The position numbers and the translations under genes are program-made. Positions 46,511 to 54,907 of a DNA stretch of 64,000 nt are shown here, piece by piece. The stretch comes from Achromobacter aloeverae (GTDB lineage: Bacteria > Pseudomonadota > Gammaproteobacteria > Burkholderiales > Burkholderiaceae_B). The stretch spans positions 682,001-746,000 of the forward strand of contig NZ_PYAL01000001.1 of the NCBI RefSeq assembly GCF_004121055.1. The letters run 5' to 3'. Under the pieces are notes generated by a model. The model made no database searches and was not told the origin of the DNA. It saw only the letters and a program-made list of their open reading frames with translations. Each line of letters begins with the position of its first letter. The stretch's first letter is position 1.

Positions 46511-47362
46511 ATGGAAGTTAGCCTGAACACCGGCGTGACGCCGTTCGACCTGGCCCAGCGCTCAGACATGAATCCCTCCCCAGACGCCAGCAAGGCACGC
46601 CGGGGATCACTTGCGTTCACCGCCTCGGCGGGGCCGAAGAGCCGAACGCATTCCGCGCCGGAAGAAGCAAAGCCAGATACGCCCCGGATTGTCCTGACCA
46701 GCGACGGCATGCCGCGCACGACCACGTCCTCGTCCCCGTCCTCGCCGCCGTCGCCCTCCCCCTCGCTATCGCCATCGCCGCCGTCTTCGCCAACGCGCGC
46801 GCCCGCGTCCACGTCAACGTTCACGTCCGCACCCGTCAGGGACGCCGCCGCGCTCACGCTGGAGACCAGGGAAACCACCGAGTCGCACACCGGGACGCTC
46901 ACCGGCGAAACGCCCCTGCCCCCGCCCAGGAAGAACGGCCACGTGCGTTCGCTTTCCATCTCGCTAGGGAAGATGTGGCCCTTCAAGCGGTCGGAGTCCA
47001 CCGTGCAATCCCGCCCCGCCAGCGCCGCGCCCGACCAGGCGCAGGCGGATTCCACGCAGCCGGCGAGAATGCTCCGTTCGATCTCGGAAAGCACCGCGGA
47101 GCTGGAAGAAGCCCCCGAGACGGCGCGTTTGCTCCAGGCGAACGAGAACGGCCGCCGCTCCGTCGACTCGAGCGACCCGCGCCACGGCGGGGTCTATATG
47201 GGCGAAGACGCGGACTCCGGAATGGACGAGGCATCGACCGAAATCCTGGCCAAGTCGCCGGAAGCGGTGCTCACCCAGGAACAGGACGAGCGGCAAGCCG
47301 GGCAGGACAAGCGTAAACCGAGCCGCTTCTTCGGTTGCATCAAGCCTCGCACCCTCGAGTGA
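46511..47362 (+). CDS. Ser/Thr/Pro-rich protein, candidate type III secretion effector
   Basis: A 283-residue protein with no signal peptide and no membrane segment. The first 50 residues are rich in Ser/Thr/Pro/Asn with few bulky residues, as in type III signals. Residues ~75-100 are almost pure Ser/Pro from short DNA repeats. Several basic-plus-serine stretches look like eukaryotic kinase sites: RRGS (30-33), RSLSIS (146-151), RSISES (189-194), GRRSVDSS. The tail ends FFGCIKPRTLE. The HrpL-type element upstream makes an effector role plausible. No homologue is recognised; it could also be an unrelated disordered protein. Downstream lies a large hairpin. Confidence 0.6.
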   Translation: MEVSLNTGVTPFDLAQRSDMNPSPDASKARRGSLAFTASAGPKSRTHSAPEEAKPDTPRIVLTSDGMPRTTTSSSPSSPPSPSPSLSPSPPSSPTRAPASTSTFTSAPVRDAAALTLETRETTESHTGTLTGETPLPPPRKNGHVRSLSISLGKMWPFKRSESTVQSRPASAAPDQAQADSTQPARMLRSISESTAELEEAPETARLLQANENGRRSVDSSDPRHGGVYMGEDADSGMDEASTEILAKSPEAVLTQEQDERQAGQDKRKPSRFFGCIKPRTLE

Positions 47363-47393
47363 CGTTCCCTTGCCGTTGAAGATCCGGGGTCGA

Positions 47394-47460
47394 CCGGCGC
47401 CTGACTGGCCCCGGGCAGGCGCCACCTGACGCGAACTGCCCGGCGCCAGTCAGGCGCCGG
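47394..47460. terminator. Long inverted repeat between the effector-like gene and the mocA-like gene
   Basis: A perfect 16-bp arm, CCGGCGCCTGACTGGC (47394-47409), matches 47445-47460 in inverse. An inner 7-bp arm, CGGGCAG (47412-47418) with CTGCCCG (47436-47442), extends the stem. It sits between convergent genes and has no T-tract, so a bidirectional terminator or other structured element is possible. Confidence 0.6.
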
Positions 47461-47527
47461 CACGAGCCCCCGGAGCCCAGGCCACCGCTCCCTCGGCGTT
47501 GCGCACCATGCGCACGAGCCGGGGGAT

Positions 47528-48175
47528 TCAGCCCAGGTCCGCTACCGTATCGATGTCGCGCACCACGCCCGCATCCTGGCAAGGCAGCTCGTGGACCCCA
47601 TGGCGCAGCAGCAGCGCGCGCGCGCCCGTGTCGCCGTCGAGCGCGGCCAGTTCCGCAAGCAGATTCCACGCGAAGGCGACGGGATGTCCGCGCCGGCCCG
47701 CGCACGCCGGCGCCACGATGGGATGCATGACGCCCGCCGCGCACACCGCCTCCAAGGTCCGCGGCGCGATCCAGGGCATATCGCCCAACGCCACCAGCAC
47801 GCCATGGGGGGCAGCACCCGCATCGCGGGCATATCGCGCCTGTAGATAGCGCGCGGCGGCGGCCAGGCTGGCGCCCATGCCGCGCGCGGCGTCGGGCGTC
47901 TCGATCAGTTCGCAGGCGGGCGCTTGCGCCAGCGCATCCCGCAAGGCGGGACGGCCGGGGCGCAGCACCGCCACCACGGGCGCGGCCACCGCACAAAGCG
48001 CCGTGGCCGCGGCCAGCACCACCGGATGGCCATCCGGCAAGGGGGCAAGCAGCTTGTCGACACCATCGTCGCCGGCCGATGCGCGAAAGCGCGTACCCTG
48101 GCCCGCCGCCAGCAAGATGGCGGCATAGCGAGGCACAGGGGGCGAGCGCAAGGAAAAGGACAAGTCCATGGACAT
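47528..48175 (-). CDS. MocA-like nucleotidyltransferase
   Basis: A 215-residue NTP-transferase (IspD/MobA fold) with the loop AAILLAAGQGTRFRA and LVALGDMPWIAP. This is the pattern of molybdenum cofactor cytidylyltransferase (MocA) and its relatives that serve xanthine-dehydrogenase-type enzymes. No molybdoenzyme gene is in the window, so the substrate is not certain. The start could be 48175 or 48169; neither has a good ribosome site. Confidence 0.82.
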   Translation of the reverse strand: MSMDLSFSLRSPPVPRYAAILLAAGQGTRFRASAGDDGVDKLLAPLPDGHPVVLAAATALCAVAAPVVAVLRPGRPALRDALAQAPACELIETPDAARGMGASLAAAARYLQARYARDAGAAPHGVLVALGDMPWIAPRTLEAVCAAGVMHPIVAPACAGRRGHPVAFAWNLLAELAALDGDTGARALLLRHGVHELPCQDAGVVRDIDTVADLG

Positions 48176-48256
48176 CGCGCCAGTGTACGCGCAGCGTGTC
48201 ATGGCGCGGATGCGGCCGGTCATGGACGGCAGCGCCCATGACCGGCCGCCGTGGTC

Positions 48257-48505
48257 CTACTCGGGCATCGGGTCCGGCACGCCGTCTTCGTCGACGTGCT
48301 GCACGGCCGCCAGCGCATTGCGGGCCGCCGACATGGCCTCGATGCCGCTGCGAAAACGGCGGGTCTTGAAGATGCGGAAAGTCAGCGGCTCGTCCTCGCT
48401 GCCTTCCTTGCGGGTTTCCATGTACGCGCACGCCGGCCCGTCTTCGTTCGGCGGCGTTGAATAGGCGTAGACCGTATAGCCACTTATCAGCCTGGGACTC
48501 GTCAT
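48257..48505 (-). CDS. Small hypothetical protein
   Basis: An 82-residue frame, MTSPRLISGYTVYAYSTP onward, ending DEDGVPDPMPE. AGGAAA before the ATG at 48505 supports it. It is polar with no signal peptide and no recognised family. It lies upstream of mocA-like on the same strand. Confidence 0.55.
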   Translation of the reverse strand: MTSPRLISGYTVYAYSTPPNEDGPACAYMETRKEGSEDEPLTFRIFKTRRFRSGIEAMSAARNALAAVQHVDEDGVPDPMPE

Positions 48506-48794
48506 CGGCGATTTCCTGTACTGGGGAGACCTTGAGGGCGCACCAGGCGCCCAGGTCGCGCCTGCCATGAAGCCCGCGGCAGGCGCAAAGGCCTACGCGC
48601 GGCTACCCGGTGCAAGCGGGTGGCAGGTCCTGAGCGGTCCAGGATCGCAGAAAATCAAATAATTCGCAAGAATTACGAACAATATGAAATATGGCTGTCA
48701 TCCGGGGACGTCCCTGTGGGGACGTTCCGTCCACTGGCGGGTACACGGCCGTCACACGTCGACGCGCCGCCCCCGCCCGCCTCGACACGGCGCT

Positions 48795-49910
48795 TTACGC
48801 CGACGGCAAGGCCGCGTAGCTGGTGGCCAGATGGTAAGGCGTGGTGGATGGCATATCGGTGCGGGCCACGCGGCCATCCGCGCGCAGGCATTCATACCAG
48901 CCGCGCGGTTGCAGGAAGCGTTCGCGCAAGCGCCGCAGCTGGCGCTTGAGCACCGCCATCAGCGCGGGATCGCCATGCACCGCCAAGGCACGCGCGTATT
49001 CGGTCTGCGCCCAGATCCGCTGGGTGGCGTCGATGATCCCGCCATCCAGGCCGAGCGCCGCGCACACCCCGTCCGTGGCCATGTCCACGCCGCGGGACTG
49101 CGCGAACGTGAAAGCCCGCTCCAGCGCCTCGCCCAGCAGGGTGTCGTCGAAAACGTCCGGCGCGCTGCGCGACAGGGCCAGCCATTCGAATTGGTGGCCG
49201 GGCTCGATGCGATTCTCCGGTGCCCCGACGCGCAACTCCGTGATGCATTGGGTAGGTGCGTGCAGGAAAGCGCCCGCCATGCCGGCGACGATGCGCTGCA
49301 AGGCCGTGGTGTAGGCGGCATCGCCCGTCGCGTCGCGCGCCGCCAGGTACGCCTCGGTCAAGTGCATGACGGGGTTTTGCTGCACATCCTGCAAGGGCCC
49401 GGACCAGTCCGGCTTGAGTTGCGCCCAATAAAGACCGGCCGGCGCGGCGAACCGTGCTTCGACCTGGCCAGCTGTAGCGGCCAGCAGGTCCAGGGCGCGC
49501 CGGTCGCGCGTGGCGCCATGGTGCGCCGCGCACGCGAAGATCACGAAGGCATAGGTGTAGAGGTCATGCGTGAGATCCAGCGGCGCGCCTTGCGCGTCGA
49601 CGCTGTAGACCCAGCCGCCTTCGGGATGGACAAAGCGCGTGCGCAAGGCGTCGAACAGCCGCGCGGCGTGCCCCGCCGCCCCCGCCGTCGTGTGCACGTA
49701 AAGCTGGCGCGCGCACGCCATCGTGCGGTAGCGGGCGACCGGCAGCACCTGCAGGCGCGCGCCGTCCACGGCTTCGTAGGGTAATTGCAGGTCGGGGTTA
49801 TAGCCTGTCGTGCGCCACAGCGGCAGCACGATATCGCTGTAGTGCCGGCGCAGGTCGGCGACCAGGGCCAGGAGGGACGAATCGACGGGATCGGATGGGA
49901 AGGCGGGCAT
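48795..49910 (-). CDS. AGE-family sugar epimerase/isomerase
   Basis: A 371-residue (alpha/alpha)6-barrel enzyme of the N-acylglucosamine 2-epimerase family, with typical motifs HDLYTYAFVIFACAAH and EPGHQFEWLAL, carrying catalytic histidines. Relatives interconvert N-acetylglucosamine/N-acetylmannosamine, cellobiose or mannose. The exact sugar is unknown. It is a stand-alone gene; the 226 bases beyond its stop (48569-48794) hold an AT-rich patch and a small hairpin (ACGTCCC-TGTG-GGGACGT, ~48708-48725). Confidence 0.88.
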   Translation of the reverse strand: MPAFPSDPVDSSLLALVADLRRHYSDIVLPLWRTTGYNPDLQLPYEAVDGARLQVLPVARYRTMACARQLYVHTTAGAAGHAARLFDALRTRFVHPEGGWVYSVDAQGAPLDLTHDLYTYAFVIFACAAHHGATRDRRALDLLAATAGQVEARFAAPAGLYWAQLKPDWSGPLQDVQQNPVMHLTEAYLAARDATGDAAYTTALQRIVAGMAGAFLHAPTQCITELRVGAPENRIEPGHQFEWLALSRSAPDVFDDTLLGEALERAFTFAQSRGVDMATDGVCAALGLDGGIIDATQRIWAQTEYARALAVHGDPALMAVLKRQLRRLRERFLQPRGWYECLRADGRVARTDMPSTTPYHLATSYAALPSA

Positions 49911-50042
49911 GAAAACGCGCGGACGGCAGCGAAAAAAACCACAGTCCGCACGATACCCGATGCGCGCGGCACGGACCAGCGCAAGCCGGCCGCGCCCGCG
50001 TCCCGGGCGTCCCGGGGGGCCGGGGCATCCCGGACATCCCGA

Positions 50043-50624
50043 TCAACGCCCCAGCACTACCTGCAACACGACACCGGTGCCGATGGCGGTCAGGACGAAG
50101 TCCGGACCGATGCCCATCCACTGATAACCGCGCGGCGGGGGCGCCAGGTTATAGCCGCGCCAGTTGTCGATCACATACTGGCGGTTGCGATATTCCGGCG
50201 GCAGGCGGTCGCCCTTGGCCCAGCGCGGGCCGCCGGGGCCGTGGGCGTTGGGGCCGTAGCCTTGCGGCGGATGGCCGTTGTTCTTGCCCGGTCCGGCGTT
50301 GTGCGGTCCTCCTTTCGGACCACCGTTCGGGCCGCCGGGACGGCCGGGTTCCTGTGCACCCGGACCGCCTGAATGGCCCGGACCCGAACCACCTCCCTGG
50401 GCCCCAGGGCCGCCGGGACGCCCCTGGCCTCCCGGACCGCCCGGTCCACGGTCCTGCTGTGCCAGCGGCCCGATGGCTCCCTGACCACGATCACGGTCAT
50501 CGGCATGCGCCGGCGCGCTGATCGCCAGCGAGGCCGCGGTCAGCATTCCCGCCATCAGCGCGCCGGTTGCGCGCAGCGCGCGCTGCCGAGCCGGAGAGGC
50601 GTTGTACAACGGTGGTTTGTTCAT
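50043..50624 (-). CDS. RcnB-like exported protein with a Gly/Pro-rich repeat region
   Basis: A 193-residue secreted protein: signal peptide ending at APAHA, a long Gly/Pro-rich, collagen-like region (GGPGGQGRPGGPGAQGGG and onward), then the RcnB-type C-terminal domain (WAKGDRLPPEYRNRQYVI and NLAPPPRGYQWM). E. coli RcnB is a periplasmic protein for nickel/cobalt balance, but many RcnB relatives have unknown roles. AAAGGAAA precedes the ATG at 50624. Confidence 0.8.
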   Translation of the reverse strand: MNKPPLYNASPARQRALRATGALMAGMLTAASLAISAPAHADDRDRGQGAIGPLAQQDRGPGGPGGQGRPGGPGAQGGGSGPGHSGGPGAQEPGRPGGPNGGPKGGPHNAGPGKNNGHPPQGYGPNAHGPGGPRWAKGDRLPPEYRNRQYVIDNWRGYNLAPPPRGYQWMGIGPDFVLTAIGTGVVLQVVLGR

Positions 50625-50798
50625 GATCGGTTTCCTTTCCCCGCGCGGCACGCAAACAATCGCGTAGGCCCCTCGCACGGGAACCACTCTAGGGTACAGA
50701 TATTGGGGCCGGGACATGGCGCAAGCCGCCGCATAAATACGGAAAATTCGGCACTACATGCGAACAAATGTAACAACAGGCGGATCACAGCCGGGCGA

Positions 50799-51014
50799 TC
50801 ACCCTAGCCCCGAACGTTCCATGTGCAGCGCCAGCCGCCCCTTCTCCGTCACCGTCAGTACGCCGGCGTCATTGCGCGCCACGCAGCGCAAGGTGACCAG
50901 GGCCTCGACGAATTCCGGCGGAATGGGCACATAGTCCTTTTCACCCCCGAAATTGTCTGCCACGACTTGCAACCAATGACCCAACTCGCCCTTCTTGAAA
51001 TTGTGCAGCGGCAT
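50799..51014 (-). CDS. Small hypothetical protein
   Basis: A 71-residue protein starting MPLHNFKKGELGHWLQVV and ending HMERSGLG, with helix-rich composition and a Thr-Glu-Lys-Gly-Arg stretch recalling a winged-helix domain. GGGAGG is close to the ATG at 51014. It diverges from a lipoprotein gene. Confidence 0.65.
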   Translation of the reverse strand: MPLHNFKKGELGHWLQVVADNFGGEKDYVPIPPEFVEALVTLRCVARNDAGVLTVTEKGRLALHMERSGLG

Positions 51015-51160
51015 CGATGACCTCCCGGATGCTGGATGCTGGCTGGAAAATATGCGCATTATCGGCCATCAGAACATTCCGGCCGCCGTGCGACGCCGTC
51101 TCCGTTTCCGGAATCCGGCGCCTGTCCTGCATAATGTGCGCCAAATCGCCTGGAGTCTCC

Positions 51161-51490
51161 ATGTCATTCCGTTTTGCCCTCTTCGCTGTTGCGCTGGCCG
51201 CGCTAGCCGGCTGCACGACCACCATGAGCCCTGTCATGGAAACCGGAGAGCCGGATCAATACACCATCAGCAACCGCAGCACCATCCAGAGCGTGTCCTG
51301 GGTCGACCTCAAGAGCCAGGCCTTGCTGCGGGGCAGCGACTACTGCCAATCCATAGGCCGCAAGATGACCAAGCCGGTCATCACGTCCAACCATGCCACG
51401 GGCCTGGGCACGCGTATCGCCTACGTGACCTTCACCTGCTCGCCCTTCCCGCAACCCAGCGACAAAGACGCCGACAACAGCGGCAAGTAA
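51161..51490 (+). CDS. Small lipoprotein
   Basis: A 109-residue lipoprotein: lipobox AVALAALAGCTTT and two further cysteines (DYCQSIG, TFTCSPF) that may bond. TGGAG before the ATG at 51161. Family not recognised, though small lipoproteins of this layout are common in Burkholderiales. Confidence 0.72.
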   Translation: MSFRFALFAVALAALAGCTTTMSPVMETGEPDQYTISNRSTIQSVSWVDLKSQALLRGSDYCQSIGRKMTKPVITSNHATGLGTRIAYVTFTCSPFPQPSDKDADNSGK

Positions 51491-51596
51491 ACCGCCCGCC
51501 GCGGTCGACACATTCCCTTACCCCACCGGCCACGCCGGGCGGGTGGCGCACGCCTGCCCGCGCGGGGGATGCACCTCATTGCCGGGCCGATATAAA

Positions 51597-51615
51597 TGGT
51601 ATACCGTAGGATACA
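51597..51615. promoter_or_regulatory. GntR-type operator-like palindrome upstream of the Bug gene
   Basis: The sequence contains GTAT (51599-51602) and ATAC (51611-51614) around an 8-base centre, with TGGTATACC at the left. It resembles FadR/GntR-type operators (TGGT-N-ACCA). The nearest GntR gene is 11 kb away, so the regulator may be another one. Confidence 0.3.
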
Positions 51616-51676
51616 AACATAGAACCGGCCATGGCTTTGCACCGGTCATCCCCCAAAGGAAAAACGGAGACGCTAC

Positions 51677-52660
51677 ATGGATATGCCCCGCCGCCTGGCC
51701 TTGTGCGCCCTTATCGCGCTGGCCCCCTTCGCTATGAGCCATGCCGAGAAAACGCCCGCGGACAACTATCCGAGCCGCCCCATACGCCTGATCTCGCCGT
51801 ATGAGCCGGGCGGCGGCGTCGATATCATGGCCAGGCTGGTCGCGCGCAACCTGGGCACGGAACTGGGCGTCGCGGTGGTCGTGGAAAACCGGCCGGGCGC
51901 GGGCGGCGTCGTCGGCACCCAGGCCCTGACGGCGGCCGTCCCGGACGGCTACACCCTCATCCTGGATTCGCCGTCGCCGCTGGTGGTGGCGCCGTACCTG
52001 ATGAAGAAGCTGAACTATGACCCGCAAAAGGACCTGGAGCCCATCAGCCTGATTGCCGATGTCCCGGCGGTACTCCTGGTCAGGAACGACTCCCCCATCC
52101 ATACGGTCGGCGACCTGCTCGCGCTGGCCCGCAAGGAACCCGGCAAGCTGACGTTCTCGTCCTCCGGACTGGGCGGCACCGCCCACCTGTCGGCGCAATT
52201 GCTCAAGGTGCTGGCCGACGTCGACATGCTGCACGTGCCCTACAAGGGCACCGCCCCCGCCATCCAGGCGGTGCTCTCCGGCGAGGTCACCATGACTTTC
52301 GCCGACATGACCGCCGGCCTGCCCTTCGCCCGGAACCATCAATTGCGCGCCGTGGCAGTGACCACGCCCAAGCGCACGCCCGCCCTGCCCAATGTGCCGA
52401 CGGTGGCCGAAACCGTGCCCCATTACGCGGCCAGCGTCTGGTATGGCGTGCTGGCGCCCAAGGGCACGCCGCGTCCGATCATCGACAAGCTCAATATTGC
52501 CCTCGTGAAGTTCGTCCATACGCCCGACGTCAACAAGATGCTGGTCGAGGAAGGCGCCGAACCCGCGGGGTCCTCGCCGGAACAGTTCCGCGCCTTCCTG
52601 CGCCGCGAAAGCGAGCGCTGGGGCGAAGTCATCCGCAAATCCGGCCTGCAGCCGCAATAG
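51677..52660 (+). CDS. Bug-family (TctC-type) periplasmic solute receptor
   Basis: A 327-residue extracytoplasmic receptor with signal peptide (LALCALIALAPFAMSHA) and the family stretches YPSRPIRLISPYEPGGGVDI and VVVENRPGAGG. It binds carboxylate or amide-type solutes for a tripartite tricarboxylate transporter. No TctA/TctB genes are nearby, which is typical of orphan Bug proteins in Bordetella. It probably forms an operon with the next gene (55 bases apart). Confidence 0.9.
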   Translation: MDMPRRLALCALIALAPFAMSHAEKTPADNYPSRPIRLISPYEPGGGVDIMARLVARNLGTELGVAVVVENRPGAGGVVGTQALTAAVPDGYTLILDSPSPLVVAPYLMKKLNYDPQKDLEPISLIADVPAVLLVRNDSPIHTVGDLLALARKEPGKLTFSSSGLGGTAHLSAQLLKVLADVDMLHVPYKGTAPAIQAVLSGEVTMTFADMTAGLPFARNHQLRAVAVTTPKRTPALPNVPTVAETVPHYAASVWYGVLAPKGTPRPIIDKLNIALVKFVHTPDVNKMLVEEGAEPAGSSPEQFRAFLRRESERWGEVIRKSGLQPQ

Positions 52661-52715
52661 CGTTCGACGCGAGCCAGGCCCGGACGGGCCCGGCCGCCGC
52701 ATCCCAGGAGAAACC

Positions 52716-53816
52716 ATGCTGTTGATCAACAATGAAGTCGTCGAAAAAGTGCTCTCGATGCGCGAGTGCATCGAAGCGCAGGAACAGGCCTTCGCGGGCC
52801 TGTTGACCGGCGCGGCCATAGGCCGCCCCCGCCTGGACATGTACGTCCCCTGCGACCGCGACGACGGCTATTACCGCTGGGGTTCGGTCGAGGGCAGCAG
52901 CGGCGGCATCCTGGCGGTCCGGTTGAAATCCGACATCCTGGTATGGCCCCGCGACAAGGGCGCGGGCGGCAGCGAGCAGAAATACTGCATGACGCCCGGC
53001 ACCTACTGCGGGCTGGTCTTTCTCTTCGGCACCGGCAATGGCGAGCCCCTGGCCCTGCTCAACGACGGCCACCTGCAGCACATGCGCGTCGGCGGCGCGG
53101 CCGGCATCGGCACGCGCCTGCTATCGCGTGTAGACTCGCGCGAACTGGGCATCATCGGGTCTGGCGGCATGGCCCGGACCTTTCTCGACGCCATACTCGC
53201 GGTGCGCGACATAAGGCGGGTGCGCGTCTACAGCCGCAGCGCCGAGAACCGCGAGCGCTACGCGCGCGAAAGCGCCGACCGCCACGGCATAGAAGTGATC
53301 GCGGTGGATGACCCGCGCGATGCCGTGCGCGGCGCCGACATCGTCGCCACTTGCACCGACAGCATGACGCCGGTGCTGCAACCCGACTGGCTGGAGCCTG
53401 GCATGCACGTGGTGGCGCTGACGCCGCGCGAAATCGATCCGGCCATCGTCCAGCGCTTCGATGTCGCCGTACAGCAGGGCCGCGAGGAAATGCCCATGGC
53501 CGAGACCGAGCGCTTCCGCAAGGGCATCTCCGGCAGCCCCCAGGCCTATGTCGCCGGCAGCGAAGAAGAGCAACTGCGCCTGCCCAAGCCGCGGCACGCG
53601 CGCCTGCCCACGCAGGACTGGCCGGTCTACACCGACGTCATTTCCGGCAAGGCGCCGGGACGCACGCGCGATGACCAGATCACCTTCTACTACACCGTGG
53701 GCAATTGGGGCGTGCAGTTCTCCTCGGTGGGCGGACTGGTCTATCGCAAGGCCAAGGCGCAGGGCCTGGGCCACACCTTGCCGCTGGAGTGGTTCATCCA
53801 GGACATCCGCAACTGA
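52716..53816 (+). CDS. Ornithine cyclodeaminase / mu-crystallin family enzyme
   Basis: A 366-residue NAD-binding enzyme of the OCD/mu-crystallin family, with a Rossmann motif GIIGSGGMARTFLDA and the characteristic LLINNEVVEKVLSMREC start. Members make proline from ornithine, reduce cyclic imines or act on other amino acids. It is coupled to a Bug receptor, so it may process the imported compound, for example an amino acid. A CCCAGGAG site precedes the ATG. Confidence 0.88.
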   Translation: MLLINNEVVEKVLSMRECIEAQEQAFAGLLTGAAIGRPRLDMYVPCDRDDGYYRWGSVEGSSGGILAVRLKSDILVWPRDKGAGGSEQKYCMTPGTYCGLVFLFGTGNGEPLALLNDGHLQHMRVGGAAGIGTRLLSRVDSRELGIIGSGGMARTFLDAILAVRDIRRVRVYSRSAENRERYARESADRHGIEVIAVDDPRDAVRGADIVATCTDSMTPVLQPDWLEPGMHVVALTPREIDPAIVQRFDVAVQQGREEMPMAETERFRKGISGSPQAYVAGSEEEQLRLPKPRHARLPTQDWPVYTDVISGKAPGRTRDDQITFYYTVGNWGVQFSSVGGLVYRKAKAQGLGHTLPLEWFIQDIRN

Positions 53817-53917
53817 GGCGATGGGTCATGCGGGCAGGGAAAGCCGCATGGAGGGGGACAACGGACGATACGGGGTGCGCTTGGCCGGATACCTGGATGG
53901 CGGGCCAGCACCACCGC

Positions 53918-54145
53918 CTAGGCCGAAAAGTTCTCGTCTATCCAGCTGCGCGCCCACTGCTCCGCGCCTTGCCGCGCCATCCCCGGCGTGGCGATGCGCA
54001 CACCCGGATAAGGCGGGAACTCGAAACCGTTCACCGGCGCTCCGCCCTCCAGCAGCGAGATGAAGATGCGCGCCTGGTACTGCCCGGCCTGTGACGGCGC
54101 CGCTTCGACCGCGCATTCGATAATGAAGTCCTTGTACTGGATCAT
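53918..54145 (-). CDS. Small hypothetical protein (75 aa)
   Basis: MIQYKDFIIECAVEAAPS onward, ending WIDENFSA. The composition fits a small beta-rich cytoplasmic protein. GGAG precedes the ATG. Proteins of this form occur in Burkholderiales without known role. Confidence 0.65.
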   Translation of the reverse strand: MIQYKDFIIECAVEAAPSQAGQYQARIFISLLEGGAPVNGFEFPPYPGVRIATPGMARQGAEQWARSWIDENFSA

Positions 54146-54248
54146 GGGGCTCGCTCCGGTAGTGAAGGTGTTGCCGCGAACTAGCGTCGCGCCTGCCGTG
54201 CACCGTCACTATCGCACTGCAAAAGCCTTACGCCTAGGCGCGCAGACA

Positions 54249-54271
54249 TTGCAATTGCAAGGACAATTGTC
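54249..54271. promoter_or_regulatory. Two adjacent perfect palindromes (TTGCAATTGCAA, GACAATTGTC)
   Basis: TTGCAATTGCAA (54249-54260) and GACAATTGTC (54262-54271) are both perfect palindromes centred on CAATTG, 12 bases apart. They lie in the 430-base gap 54146-54575, which otherwise contains no gene that I can support; the region upstream of the 75-aa gene may be its promoter. Confidence 0.45.
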
Positions 54272-54575
54272 GCCGCCCGCCTTGTAGAGGATACGGCGTG
54301 GAAGCGCGCATCCTGCCATCGGCTGGTATCCACTTATGTAGAAAGGGACGGGATACTTCCCGCTTTAGCGCCCTGCTCCGGAAAGAGGATGAATACTCCA
54401 GGGGCCCGGGCCCCGTCCATCGGCGCAAGCCCGGCGCTCATCCAGGCGTCGGAGGCCTCAGCCGCCGGCATGACGCACGGCGTGGATCCGCCCCCTGGCC
54501 GTCCTACAGCGCATGCCCGATGGCGTGTTTCGCGCCGCCGGAGCACGCCTCACATGATGCCGCAGGGCAAGGACG

Positions 54576-54767
54576 TCAGTCCTTGCCGATTTCGTGACCG
54601 ATCACCCCGCCCACCACCGCGCCCCCTACCGTACCGGCGGTGCTGCCGTGCGTGGCTTCGTGGCCGATGACCCCGCCTGCGGCCGCGCCGCCCAGGGTGC
54701 AACCAGACATCAATGGCATGCCCAAGGCAAGCGCAGCCGCCGCAACGTACTTGATGATGTGTCGCAT
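54576..54767 (-). CDS. Small glycine-zipper lipoprotein
   Basis: A 63-residue lipoprotein: lipobox GMPLMSGCTLGG, followed by a Gly-zipper body (GGAAAGGVIGHEATHG, then GGAVVGGVIGHEIGKD). Relatives (OsmB-like, SlyB-like) are outer-membrane stress lipoproteins. GGAGACGG precedes the ATG at 54767. Confidence 0.8.
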   Translation of the reverse strand: MRHIIKYVAAAALALGMPLMSGCTLGGAAAGGVIGHEATHGSTAGTVGGAVVGGVIGHEIGKD

Positions 54768-54907
54768 TTTCCGTCTCCCTAAAAAAATAGGTACGGAGAG
54801 GGGTAGCAAGGGGTGTACCCGAAATCAGCTCCGCAGGCCGTGCTCGGCAGTTGCGGCGAGCGGGCGGGGCCGACCGTCGCGCGCGAGGAGTTTCACGCGA
54901 CGGCGGT

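Noticed and set aside
54298-54597. 99-aa frame in the gap before the glycine-zipper gene
   Set aside because: No ribosome site, no domain, Arg/Pro/Ser-rich like random GC-rich DNA, and it overlaps the end of the convergent lipoprotein gene.
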